Source: Tragulus kanchil (lineage: Eukaryota; Chordata; Mammalia; Artiodactyla; Tragulidae). Taken from it: DNA of 64,000 nt. Below the pieces are notes generated by a model. It saw nothing but the letters and a program-made list of their open reading frames with translations. It did no database searches and was not told the DNA's origin. The position numbers and the translations under genes are program-made. The DNA is taken from positions 172,757,979 to 172,821,978 of the forward strand of contig JAIOJX010000032.1 of assembly GCA_022376925.1 (NCBI GenBank), in the 5' to 3' direction. Shown piece after piece: positions 46,186 through 57,232 of this stretch (its first letter is position 1; each line of letters opens with the position of its first letter).

Positions 46186-47210
46186 CAGAGGGAGCCCTGA
46201 AGAGAGGATATGGAGGGAGCAGATGATAGATGGGTGATGGCCAGGTCCACAGGGAGAGATGAGATGCTGTGCTCAGGATGACAGAGCCAGGTGGAGGTCA
46301 TGAGAGCCCGAGACGACCGGCCCACAGGGAAGGCTGGGCCGGGCCCTGGAACCCAGGGCCTTGAGGCGCACAGTGAAGCGGAGCTGGGTGAGGAAGCCAG
46401 GACGATGGCACGCACAGTGACAAAATGCATGATGGCCAATCTAGTAGGGTTGGCCTTTATGAGAAGTCACTTCCTTTTCCACCACTGAATGAGGAAGCAT
46501 AACCTTCCTTCACAGACTGGGGGCTCTGCTCTGACCCCCTGGGACTCCCCCTCATCCAATGGGGTCTAAGTCTGCCTTGAGGCCACTCCTAGGATGAGAA
46601 GTTCCTGTCCTTCTCTCCATCCACTTCCCTTCTCTTGTGTCATTCATTCATTTGTTCATTCATCATTCATTCATTGCTTTCAACTTTGAGCAAAAGAGCA
46701 TAAAATTTAGTCCTTGACCCTCCCTCCAAGTCCTGAAGTGTGACACTCGGGGAACCAGTCTGAGCATTGGTTTTACCATCTGAAAAGGTAATGATGAAGC
46801 CAACATCAAAGGACCCAGGCAGGAATGGGTGATCCCCAACAAAGGGGACAGTGAGGAGGCTCACCCAGAGAACGGGGTGCAGAGTGCAAGGAGCTGAGGC
46901 TGCCAGAGGGGCCAGGCCTGCGCCAGGGCCCCAGGAGCAATGACCCTGCAGCAGCCTGGGAGGGCCTGGGGTCCTGGCACCATTCTAAATGCCAGCCACC
47001 AGTAGGGAAGAAAGTGGGCACAGGTGGACCCTCCTTGCAGACTCCACTCAATAGGACCTGAGCTGAGCCTCCTCGCCCCCAGGCAGTCAGACCCACCCTT
47101 CTCTGCACCATGTCCCCAAGCCACCCTGACCAGGCTCTCTGCCATCTGCCGGCTCTTGTGCATCTCCCCGAGGTGTGCACTCCCACGGGCCACGTCCGTT
47201 TACTTGCTGC

Positions 47211-47296
47211 CTGGCACAGGGCCTGGCACACAGTAGACCTTCACCGAATGTGCAAACGAATGAATGAAAGCCTACCATGTACAAGGCCCTGGGGGC
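47211..47296 (-). ncRNA. MIR493: miR-493 precursor (second copy)
   Basis: Identical arms at 47222-47243 and 47263-47284, offset 1111. Probably a false duplicate. Confidence 0.82.
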
Positions 47297-48634
47297 CAGA
47301 GGGAGCCCTGAAGAGAGGATATGGAGGGAGCAGATGATAGATGGGTGATGGCCAGGTCCACAGGGAGAGATGAGATGCTGTGCTCAGGATGACAGAGCCA
47401 GGTGGAGGTCATGAGAGCCCGAGACGACCGGCCCACAGGGAAGGCTGGGCCGGGCCCTGGAACCCAGGGCCTTGAGGCGCACAGTGAAGCGGAGCTGGGT
47501 GAGGGAAGCCAGGACGATGGCACGCACAGTGACAAAAATGCATGAGATGGACCCCAAACTCTAGTAGGTGGCTGTGGGAGGAACCCAGGACCCACAAACT
47601 AGACCCAGAAACTTCTGAGGCACAAGGTGGGACCTGGAAGGCCACCTAACACCCCCACCCACTTGCATTTTAACAGAATGACCATCTTGTGCAAAGCTCA
47701 GAGAACAGTCACCAAACTGAGAACCTTGCCAGTGAGGAACAGTGGACGGCCCTGAGTGGGGGCATGTTCCTCAAGAAGGTATTTTGGAAAGCCACCTGAT
47801 CCCACCTTCCCCCAGCCCATTTTTAAATTGGCAACAAAGCTTTCACAACAAGTTCAACAGAGTTGCAATGGCTGATAACTTTCTAGGCATCACATAATAT
47901 TTTTGTGAGATCTATAGATAGATATGTGATATGTAGATATATGTCTCTCAAAAGCACAGAGCTCATTGGAGTCATCCACTCTCAACCTCACTGGCAAATG
48001 CTCAGAAAAAAATCGACTTCCATCAGCAAAAGTCTAAAAGCTTAGCACCTTCAATCCAGGCCAGTGCATCCCTAAGCACTGCAAAGACAAACCCTGCCCT
48101 TCGGGATTCTGAATCTCAGAACAGAGAGGCAGACCACCTGGATGAGAAGGGGGCGGGGCACGGTGAGCAACCCGGTGGGAACTGACCTGAATGGAGCAGC
48201 ATCCGGCCTGAGTACCGAGGGGTTGCAGCCATCCTCCAAGGCTCTGTTGAGGGCACAGTACGGTGGCCGAGGTCTGTGTCCGGAGGTCCTGGCCACTGCC
48301 CACAGGTGGCAGACGCCCTGGGCAGCGGCCAGGGAGGCTGGGCAGGCCGCAGAGACTGGGCAGGACCCAGCTCGACCCGTCCTGTCTGGGGCTGGCATGG
48401 GGGAGCTGACCAGAGCCCCAGGTGGGCAGGGAGGAACTGCAGGGCCTGGGCAGGGAAGGCTCTGGCGCTGGGCAGAGCTGGCGAGAGGGAATGTCAGCAG
48501 CTCCTGGGGGCAGGATGACCGAGGAGCGGCAATGCAGAGAGGGGCAGGGAAGTGTAAGGGGTGAGGGCCAGGCTGCCACTCTCCTGCTCACGGGGGCGGA
48601 ACAGAACAGAACAGATGGGCTAGAGGAATGCCAC

Positions 48635-48672
48635 GGGGCGGGGGCGGGGCTGGGGGCGGGGCTTGGGGGGGC
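48635..48672 (+). other. G-quadruplex-type tract
   Basis: Five or more runs of four to seven G with one- to three-base spacers ('ggggcgggggcggggctggg' and on). The transcribed lncRNA strand would be C-rich here. It also resembles clustered GC boxes. Confidence 0.55.
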
Positions 48673-48804
48673 AGGGCCTGCGGAGACTGAATCCGTGGGG
48701 GTGGGATTGGGTGTGCGGAGTCGGAAGTCAGGGCGTCCAGGGCTAGGGAGAGACCCACCGTCTCTCGTCTCCATTCACGCTCCAGCATCTCTCTGGCTCT
48801 CTCA

Positions 48805-48880
48805 CACGCATGTACACAAACACACAGACCCGCATCCACATCTGCACACGCACACACACGCCCAGGCACACCCAAACTCA
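48805..48880. repeat. CA-rich low-complexity tract
   Basis: Degenerate (CA)n stretch with CG interruptions ('cacacgcatgtacacaaaca'). Confidence 0.6.
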
Positions 48881-51800
48881 CAACCATCCCCCAATCCAGG
48901 CTAGGGCCACCCTGCACCCTGACCACCACCCCCACCCTGGGGCCGGGACAGCACTGGAGCCTAAGCTGGGGCAGCTGCCTAAGGCCACCTGAGCCCCTGC
49001 CTGGTGCTCGGGACTCGGCAGGAGTCAGGGTGAAAGGGTGCAGGCTCATCTCGGAGTCAGGGGGCCCTGGCAGCAGAAACCTCCAGAAAGAGCGCCCCAG
49101 CAGGTGGCAGGAGCCGAGGCTGCACGGGGAGTCTGAGCGAAGAGCCTTTGGGGTCACATTCAATGTGAAAGAGGCCAGTTCCCCCCAGCCTGGGTCAGTA
49201 ATCCCCGACGGCCAGGCAGGGATTGCCCTGGGGGCTTTCCTCCTAGCAGTGTGGCCCCTAATTCCTGAGCACCGAGACCCCGGCCAGGGCACCTAAACAA
49301 AAGCCGCTCCTGGACTCAGCGACCTATGGCCGTATGAGTACCCCGTTTCTGAGCCCAAGGTCTCCACTGTAACATGAAGGGCCATAGGGGTTCCCAGGCC
49401 TGGACAGGCAGACATCCATCCACTCCTTCCACCACCAGCCAGCAGCAAGCAGACAGATAAAGTGCTTTGTGAAGTGCAGGTATATAAGCAACGCTCCGCA
49501 GCGCCCTGCCAGCCCCCACCCGGCCCCCGACCCAACCCCGCTCCCAGGGCCAGTGGAGCTCTGGCCTCGAAAGCCCTGCGTGGGGAGGACCCTAGGAGGC
49601 AACTCCAGGACTCTGGGCTTCTGGGAAGCCCCAGCTCTCAAATCAGCCTGGTATATCTCCCTGGGGTGGGGCGCCCCCTCCTCTGCCCATCACTTGAGTA
49701 ACTCTTGGCTGGAATCCGGCCTGACTCTCGACCAGCTGACTGCCACCCTGCCCTTCACTGCCCTGCCCATCTGTCCTCCCAACCCACCTCCACCCACCCA
49801 CGGGTGGGCCCGGCCTCTGCAGGGAGTCTTTGCCACTACGGGAACTTGAGCCCTGGCTTCAGGACTGGAGGTAGAGCCCAGGGGCTGCGGGGGAGGGGCT
49901 CCTGCCTCCCACTAGCCTGCGAGGGGAACATCCCTCCAGGTGAAGGGAGCTTGAGAGAAAGCTTCCGCAGGCCGCCAGTCGCTGCCTCGCTCCAGCACCC
50001 CGCTCCATGATGCTGGCCACCAACATGGATAGAAGGTGACAATCACAGTCACTGGGGGCAAAGTGCAGCCCAGGGCATCTTCGTTCCTGCTTCCTCTAAG
50101 AGCTAAGCTGGGAATGTCCATGAAATCTGGGGCACAGGTCGACCCCCTTGGGAAGGAAGAAGGCCGTGATTTTTGTCTCCCTCAGGAGTCTCCTGCCTCC
50201 TTGCCATGAATCCATTTCACCACATGGCCACTAGTGATTAAGCGAGGGTGGGGACTCCCACCAGAGAATGTCCCTCCAAAAAGGAGCAGGAGGGGAGAGT
50301 GGCTGATGGGGGAACCTAAAGTCCCACGGAGAGTCAGAGACAAGCCGTGGCTGGGCCTGGCCCCCGAGACTCCCAGAAGGGGGTCCTCCTATCCCATCAC
50401 CCTGTCCAGCCGAGTATCCTCACTCCCTCTGGCCTGGTCTTCCAGCATGGTGCTGGGGCTGGGCTCCTGGAGAATGGACACCACCACAGCCATCTGCCCA
50501 AGGAGGCAGGAGCTCTGGCGCCAAGCCTTCCTGCTCCCGCTCTCTGGATGGGCTTCTGTGGGCAAGCCGCTCAGCCTTCCAGGCTCTTCCTGAATCTCAT
50601 GCAGTCAGAGGCAGTCTGGGGTAGGGAACATTGATCTTCAGAGAGAGACCTGGTCTTAGTGGACACCAAGGAGCCAATCTTTCTCTGGGCCTCGGCGTTT
50701 CCATCTGTAACTTGGGATCTGACGGGGAGGCCATGGGTCACCTAGCCCTGACCAAAAGGCAGCCCTCTACACTGAAACCGCAGCAGCAGCCGCCTGTGGA
50801 GTTCGGTCTTTTGCACGTGGCGGACAGGGACTGAACCACGTTCATCGCTTCTCCCAGAACCTCGGCACAACGCCTAGCAGACTCCGGAAATCTTAGAGTG
50901 CAGCAGTCTTCCTGGGAGGGCTGTACTATCATCTCTGACCTACAGTCAAGTCAGGAGGCTCTGCCCCCATGATCCGGAAGTTCCATCTGTCCTGATTTCC
51001 AGTGCGACTTTGAGCCTGGCTTCCTAAAGCAGATGATGCCATGGGGCAATTTCACATCTTGTTCACAAACGTTGTAAGCCCTCTGACTCACCCGTTTTGC
51101 ATCTGGCTTCAGAATTTGTTATGGAGACTTCTAAGAAGTCAGCAACGAGGGAGGGATTCTAATAAGTGCCTGTTCTTGGAAATCTCCTAGAATAACTTGG
51201 CTCAGGGCGAGTGGGGGGGTGGGGCGGTCCTCTAAGACAACATTTCTCCTCCATTCCAACCCAGGCTTCAAGTTCCAACGACTCGTAAAAGAAGTTCTTG
51301 TGTGCACAGTTCCAAATTCGAGTGAGTTTCCAAGAAACATCACCAACACGATGTTGGCATCGTGAGGATGTGTTTTTCAAGAATGCTCACTAGCTCCTCC
51401 CATTTCCTGCAGACTCCAACTGCAGAAAATAAGTCAGTTTCCAGGGCCTATCACGGCAGCTATGACTGAATGGCATAAATGATGGTATCGGATTCTCAGA
51501 CCCTCCCCGTCTGCGGCGCTCGGAGGCAGCCCCGGCAGACCAAACGCAGCAGTCTCTCCCCGCGAGGGTGACTCGTGGCATCACTGCGACTGTCAGCTCA
51601 CGGCGCGCTGCACCTTCTGAGCCACGCAGTGTGTTCAGCTGCATTTCATTCACTGTCGTGTCTCTCCAGCCGAGTGGACAGCCTGGGGTCAAGCCAGTAT
51701 CTGAAGGGCCACAGCGACCATCGGGGTGCCCGGGGCAGGGTCCCAGCCTAGAAGGCAGCTGCACGTGCGGCCATCACACCCCCGCGCGCCCAGGGGCCTC

Positions 51801-52424
51801 CTCTTCGGTCCACGCCAGCTTCCCCGCCCGTCGCGAAGGCCTGGCCGCGTCTCAGCCCCAACCTCAGTACACTTCCGTTGCTGGAAAGCGGCAACCAGAG
51901 CTGACCAGCCCCAAGGTCGCGGCTCCACGCTGGGCTGGCGAGTGGGCGTTGAGCACCTTCCCCTGGGAGAGGAGCTAACTCGCGGAAATGAGCTTGGGTT
52001 ACATTCCAGGGTCCAGCCAACTGGCAGCCCCGTGGGTCGGGTCTGGGGTGCAGCCAGCTGTGAGTCCAGCACAACTGAAAGGCACCAGGCGGCACTGCTG
52101 CGGGAGACACACGCACAGGCGGGCTTCGTCAGCAGGGCCCCACCCACAATCCGGGACGTGGCCTGCCAGGCTCTTCCGACCCCTCCTCCTCCGCCGGCGG
52201 CCCCTGCTCCACCTTGCCTCAGGCACCTGGACCCCAGCTTCCCACGAGGTTCAAATGCCACCTCTGCTGCTCCAGTGAGGAGTACGGCAGGCCACACGTG
52301 GAGAGCACAGTCTCTTCTGCAGTCAAGTCAAGCCGTGGCCGTTCCGAGTCCTGCCCAAGCAAGTCACAGCCTGGACGTGTTCCCAGTTTCGCAGGTCTGA
52401 GCTTTCATCAGAAGCTGGGGCCAG

Positions 52425-52935
52425 GGTCTCAGTTCTGAAATATCGAAATGGCCTCCATTCTGGATGCCCAAGGTTCACTGGAGGCCAGAGCTGAAGGCTC
52501 AGTCAAGCAGACCATTCGTCATGGACACGTGAGGTGTGTCTGAGGCTGGAGATGGGCTGTTCGTTCTTCACATCACAGGGGCAGTCACTCTGGATGCCCA
52601 AGGCTCACCGGAGGCCAGAGATGCGGTCCCAGCTCTGGAACGTCAAGGAGGGGCCCTCATAATTGACATCTGAGCTTCCTTGGAGGCCGGAGGGGGGGCG
52701 ACTCTCTGGGGGTCTCAGCTCTGGAACATCAACGGGACCTTCGTTCTGAACGTGTGAGCTTCATCGGCGGCTGGAGCTGGGGGTCTCACCTCTGGAACAT
52801 CAAGGAGGCCCCCCACAATCGACATCTGAGTTTCACTGGAGGCTGGAGCTGGGGTCTCAGCTCTGGAACATCAAGGCATCTTCATTCTGGATCCCCTTCA
52901 TCAGAGGCTGGGACTCGGCGCACCACGGACCTGGA
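52425..52935. repeat. 71-bp minisatellite (second copy 53593-54029)
   Basis: About five to six units of the type 'ctctggaacatcaaggaggc', 'gacatctgagtttcactgg', 'aggctggagctggggtctca'. The phrase 'ggaac(a/g)tcaa' starts at 52637, 52723, 52794 and 52865, spacing 86, 71, 71. Earlier diverged units begin near 52434 and 52561. It lies on the MEG3 side. Confidence 0.8.
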
Positions 52936-54686
52936 CGCTCAGCCTCCCCTGGCCAGGCGTGGGCACTCAGAGGCGGGCTTCTTCTCAGCTAGGGTCGCCT
53001 GGACCATCGCACCACACCATTCACGTCTCCACCTCCATCAGACCCTGGGGTCAAGTCTACTTGGCCGAGATATGGTCATGATCCCCAAGGCGGTCCTCTC
53101 TCTCTGCAAAGGGGCCACTCTCAGCCTTGTGCAGTCCTGGTTGGACTTCCTGGGGTTCTCTCGAGGTACTTCCCCATGGGCAGTGCAGAGGAGGAAGAGG
53201 AAAGGAGAGAGGAGGAGGAAGAAAGAGAGGAAGGAAAATGGAGGAGGAGGAGGAGAAGACGCTGGCGGTGGTGATGGCTTTGGCATCGGCAGTGGCAGTG
53301 CTGGTGGCCTTGGCATTGAGGGCGGCGGTGCTGGCGGTCTTGGCAGTGGCGGTGGTCAGCCTCGCTTCCCACTGGGTACGTGTCCATCTGCTCCAGCAAA
53401 ATCAGGTGGGCTGACCCCGGGACTCCACAAGGACTCGGGTACAAAGCCCCCTTGCCCTTGTTCATCTCTGTCCCCGTTCAGCCCAGCCACATGCTGCTGG
53501 CCAGTGGCCTGACCTTCCTGAGCTGAGCTGTGGGGAGGCAAGGACAGGTTCCTCCGTGGGCCCTCAGGGCCTGCTCAAGGGGGGGAGTTGGCTCAGTCAA
53601 GCAGACCATTCGTCATGGACACGTGAGGTGTGTCTGAGGCTGGAGATGGGCTGTTCGTTCTTCACATCACAGGGGCAGTCACTCTGGATGCCCAAGGCTC
53701 ACCGGAGGCCAGAGATGCGGTCCCAGCTCTGGAACGTCAAGGAGGGGCCCTCATAATTGACATCTGAGCTTCCTTGGAGGCCGGAGGGGGGGCGACTCTC
53801 TGGGGGTCTCAGCTCTGGAACATCAACGGGACCTTCGTTCTGAACGTGTGAGCTTCATCGGCGGCTGGAGCTGGGGGTCTCACCTCTGGAACATCAAGGA
53901 GGCCCCCCACAATCGACATCTGAGTTTCACTGGAGGCTGGAGCTGGGGTCTCAGCTCTGGAACATCAAGGCATCTTCATTCTGGATCCCCTTCATCAGAG
54001 GCTGGGACTCGGCGCACCACGGACCTGGACGCTCAGCCTCCCCTGGCCAGGCGTGGGCACTCAGAGGCGGGCTTCTTCTCAGCTAGGGTCGCCTGGACCA
54101 TCGCACCACACCATTCACGTCTCCACCTCCATCAGACCCTGGGGTCAAGTCTACTTGGCCGAGATATGGTCATGATCCCCAAGGCGGTCCTCTCTCTCTG
54201 CAAAGGGGCCACTCTCAGCCTTGTGCAGTCCTGGTTGGACTTCCTGGGGTTCTCTCGAGGTACTTCCCCATGGGCAGTGCAGAGGAGGAAGAGGAAAGGA
54301 GAGAGGAGGAGGAAGAAAGAGAGGAAGGAAAATGGAGGAGGAGGAGGAGAAGACGCTGGCGGTGGTGATGGCTTTGGCATCGGCAGTGGCAGTGCTGGTG
54401 GCCTTGGCATTGAGGGCGGCGGTGCTGGCGGTCTTGGCAGTGGCGGTGGTCAGCCTCGCTTCCCACTGGGTACGTGTCCATCTGCTCCAGCAAAATCAGG
54501 TGGGCTGACCCCGGGACTCCACAAGGACTCGGGTACAAAGCCCCCTTGCCCTTGTTCATCTCTGTCCCCGTTCAGCCCAGCCACATGCTGCTGGCCAGTG
54601 GCCTGACCTTCCTGAGCTGAGCTGTGGGGAGGCAAGGACAGGTTCCTCCGTGGGCCCTCAGGGCCTGCTCAGAAGTTGGCTGGTGG
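52499..54686. repeat. Tandem duplication 18 (1094 bp x2)
   Basis: Bases 52499-53592 recur at 53593-54686 with an offset of 1094, identical by eye through most of their length. The first copy ends in a G run ('ctcaagggggggagttgg') where the second reads 'ctcagaagttggctgg'. The 252-codon frame (52754-53512, again at 53848-54606) is low complexity and resembles no gene. Probable assembly artefact. Confidence 0.93.
53188..53355 (+). repeat. Purine (GGA/GAA)n tract then GGY-rich triplet repeat (second copy 54282-54449)
   Basis: About 75 bases of almost pure A/G ('gaggaggaagaggaaaggag' and on), followed by about 95 bases with G-rich three-base periodicity ('ggcggtggtgatggctttgg'). The first half is a mirror-type purine strand of the H-DNA class. 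The second reads as Gly/Ala/Val codons in frame but looks like simple repeat, not protein. Confidence 0.7.
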
Positions 54687-55183
54687 GATGGACGTTGGTC
54701 CTGAGCAGCAGCCAGGCTGGGCCACTTGGCCAGCCACTCACCCTGTTGGTTTAAGCAACAACAGTTCTGCCGGGCCCCGCAGGGCCCTGCGGACTCCTGA
54801 GAAATGGGCAGAACCACACCCTCGAGTGGGCCCTCCAAGGCTCCAGACTCGCGCGGGCTTCCTCCACCTCCAGTCTACATTCCTTTCTGGAAAGAAACCT
54901 GGCATCCTGAGACCATCAGGAGAAGGGGACCTGCCCGGGTTAGTCCATCCCAGCATGCACCTGTCTCAGGATCCCAGCAGGCCAACTTTGCTTCCGGGCC
55001 TCTCCCCACCCCGAGTGCCCAGTGGGCAGGGGACAGGCGGCTTCCTGAGACCAGAACTCACTCCCCAGCCCCTCCCACGCACGGTCCCAAGGGGAGGGGA
55101 AGCCCCCAGCCACACAGCCTCCCAGCAGTCAACCCTCCCCAGACTAGCACCACATCCATCGCTGGTTTTGTTAAGACAAGAAA

Positions 55184-55330
55184 CACATTTATTGAGAGCA
55201 GAAACGGCTGTGCCAGGCACCCCCCGACCAGGGGTGCTTTCCGCCTGCGGCACATGCTCCTCACAACAGCCCTGTGAGGTAGGGGTCCGAGCCCATGTTA
55301 CAGAGGCGGGCAGCAGGGCTCAGCACCCCC
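55184..55330 (+). repeat. MIR SINE
   Basis: Starts 'acacatttattgag', continues 'gtgccaggcac', 'cctcacaacagccctgtgag', 'gaggtaggg' and 'catgttacagagg', the MIR core order. Its 'tttatt' is the element's own and explains an apparent - strand poly(A) signal. Confidence 0.75.
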
Positions 55331-55920
55331 CCAAGTCTCAGAGGTCGTGAGGAGGGAGGGAGTGGGTCCAGCTCGCAGTGAAGTCCATCAGTCCAAGCGC
55401 GGAGAGGCGGCGGGGACGCACCCCTCTGCCCGGGGAGACGGCCCAGGTCCAGTCTTTGCGTCCAGCCTGTCCCGTGGGAACATGTGCAGGTGTCCCTGTG
55501 GCCGTGGAGGCTGCGAGAGACCCAGGTGCAGATGGAGGCCACCTGCTGCCGGCCTCACGGGCTGATAAGAGTTCTCAGACACACGGGCAGGTGGGAGACA
55601 AGGGGAAAAAGTGAGGAGAAGGGGCGCTCCGGGCCTGGACCCCACAGGGCGAGGGGAGCACCCAGCCACCAGCCCCTGCCCTGTACCGGGCACCCTCAAC
55701 TCTGGCGTGTCTCACCATCACTCGCTCCCTCGTCTCCTCCTCTGGCAGAGACTTCCAGAAGAATGGCACGCGGCTGCACCAGTGACCCCTGATGGTCCTC
55801 ACCTAACCAAGCAAAATCTGGAACTTGGGGCCTTGCTGGAACTCACCCCCGCGCTCCTGTCTAAGCCATTACCAATGAAACTTGGGCATTTTCTAAACGA
55901 CCAGCTTCCTCCTCCACTAA

Positions 55921-56111
55921 AAGTGAACATGTAGTCATGTCTGACTCTTCGCAACCGGCCCCATGAACGGCTCCCCTGTCCATGGCATTTCCCAGACGAG
56001 AGCACTGCAGTGGGTGGCCACGCCCTTCTCCAGGGGATCTTCCCGACCCAGGGATTGAATCCAGGTCTCCCGCATCAGCAGGTGGATTCTTTACCGTCTG
56101 AGCCTCCAGGG
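55921..56111 (+). mobile_element. Bov-tA/BovA-type SINE
   Basis: Reads 'agtcatgtctgactcttcgc', 'ccatggcatttcccag', 'gcagtgggtggcca', 'ccttctccaggggatcttcc', 'ccagggattgaatccagg' and 'tttaccgtctgagcc', the BovA consensus in order with perhaps 15-20% difference. This family is confined to ruminants and is the main evidence for the host group. No clear target-site duplication found. Confidence 0.85.
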
Positions 56112-57006
56112 ACACGTGCCTCCCCCAGGGATGTCTAAACCTTCCCCCTGACCCTGCCCACCTGGACCTCAGTCCCCTCCCTTCTAACCCTGCCACAGCT
56201 CTGTACTGAAAAGTCAACGCTTCCTTCCTTCGCCGTCTCCCCAGGCCTGGCTGGGCGCGCCCCGAGGCCCTCCACCCCGCCCAGCCGTCCGCAGGGCCCC
56301 CGCAGTGCCAGGAAGCACGGGGCTTCCACGACCAGCACCCACAGGCCGCAGGGTGCGGAAGCCAGCCCCAGCAGGGAGGCCAGGTAATGAAGCTCTGGTG
56401 TTCACACAAAATCTCCTCGAACCTGACAGTGGCCACGCCAGGCAGATGTGACTGTCGGCAGACGACAGACAGGTGAGCAGACTCACCCAGGTCACATACG
56501 CCTCCAGGCTCTTGGGTGGCTTTGAACCTCAGACCTTGACTCCCGGTGCCCATCTCGGGGGTGCAGCGAGGCACGCGGCCCGCAAGCCCTGAGCAGACAC
56601 GACCATTACTCACCCATTCTACAGAGGAAGCACACTAGGCCTGGGGTGGTTCAAGCACCCCTCAAGGCCACTGCACTGGCGAACAGTGATGCCGAAACCA
56701 GAACTCAAATGGGTATGAGCCTCAGTCCTCCAGAGCCCCACCCTCCAGCACGGGGAGAATGGAAGAAGTGAAAGAAAGGAATCAAGGCCTGGGGGTCCAA
56801 CCCCCCCTCATCTCCTGGGTGACCATCACTGCATCCCAGACTGGGAATGGACCTTACAGGCGGCCACCATAGTCAGCAATGGCGAAGATAAAGACTTCCC
56901 AGGCCAAAGACCTCCCCTCCCCCAGAGTGAAGGGTCCTGAGGCCGGGAGAGGGCGTGAGCATGGCCAGGACCCCTCTGCCCCTCGGGAACGCCCACATTA
57001 TCCACG

Positions 57007-57192
57007 TCACCTGGACCACCTACTACACAGCACCGGAACTACACTCAATACTCCATGACAAAACATAATGGAAAAGAATACGAGAAAGAATACATGATGT
57101 ATAGCCAAGTCACGTTGTTGTACAGAAGAAATTAACAAAATACTGTATATCAACTATACACCAACAACATTTTTAAAAATCACTTGGACCAC
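57007..57192 (+). mobile_element. Truncated L1 3' end with 13-bp TSD (second copy 58121-58309)
   Basis: About 160 bases matching the artiodactyl L1 3' UTR ('aatggaaaagaatacgagaa', 'gttgtacagaagaaattaac', 'tatatcaactatacacc'), ending in an A-rich tail. It is flanked by TCACCTGGACCAC (57007-57019) and TCACTTGGACCAC (57180-57192), a target-site duplication with one mismatch. Confidence 0.8.
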
Positions 57193-57218
57193 AACACAGG
57201 GAAGCACCTTTTAGCCCA

Positions 57219-57232
57219 AATAAAGCTTTATT
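57219..57232. terminator. Palindromic AATAAAGCTTTATT, candidate bidirectional poly(A) signal (second copy 58336-58349)
   Basis: A perfect 14-base palindrome giving AATAAA on both strands. On the - strand it lies in the MEG3 direction and could end a MEG3-type transcript. The downstream GU-rich element is not striking on either strand. Confidence 0.4.

Larger units (their letters stand above)
27518..47284 (-). ncRNA. Antisense host transcript(s) of the miRNAs (anti-RTL1 / MEG3 side), ends not visible
   Basis: All eight miRNA hairpin families here lie on the - strand, in the order miR-493, miR-337-like, miR-665, miR-431, miR-433, miR-127, miR-432, miR-136 when read in that direction. This is the order I know for the maternally expressed MEG3/anti-RTL1 polycistron. 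The span given is only from the first to the last hairpin. Exons, promoter and ends of the host RNA cannot be placed from this sequence. Confidence 0.55.
45345..47565. repeat. Tandem duplication 17 (1111 bp x2)
   Basis: Bases 45345-46454 recur at 46455-47565, offset 1110-1111. It doubles miR-493 and a CATT microsatellite. At the end the first copy reads 'caaaatgcatgatggcc' and the second 'caaaaatgcatgagatgg'. Probable assembly artefact. Confidence 0.92.
47566..52420. other. Longest unduplicated stretch, noncoding
   Basis: About 4.9 kb without tandem duplication. It holds short AT-rich 'tagata/tatg' repeats near 47925, a G-rich tract near 48635 and a CA-rich stretch near 48805-48880. Open frames are long on both strands only because of G+C content, and none resembles a known protein. 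By position it lies between miR-493 and the MEG3 side. I cannot place exons. Confidence 0.45.
54687..56270. other. Unique noncoding stretch with MIR and BovA SINE
   Basis: Single-copy sequence. A MIR (about 55184-55330) and a ruminant SINE (55921-56111) are recognised. No gene is supported. Confidence 0.5.

Noticed and set aside
52754..53512. 252-codon Gly-rich frame as a possible new gene
   Set aside because: The Gly-rich part is a simple triplet repeat, the rest spans the 71-bp minisatellite, and the frame recurs only through duplication 18.
55186..55195. - strand AATAAA near 55190 as the MEG3 3' end
   Set aside because: The sequence is the normal 'acatttattgag' of a MIR element that continues to about 55330.
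55861..56613. 250-codon - strand frame
   Set aside because: Its middle is the translated BovA-type SINE, and the rest has no homology.
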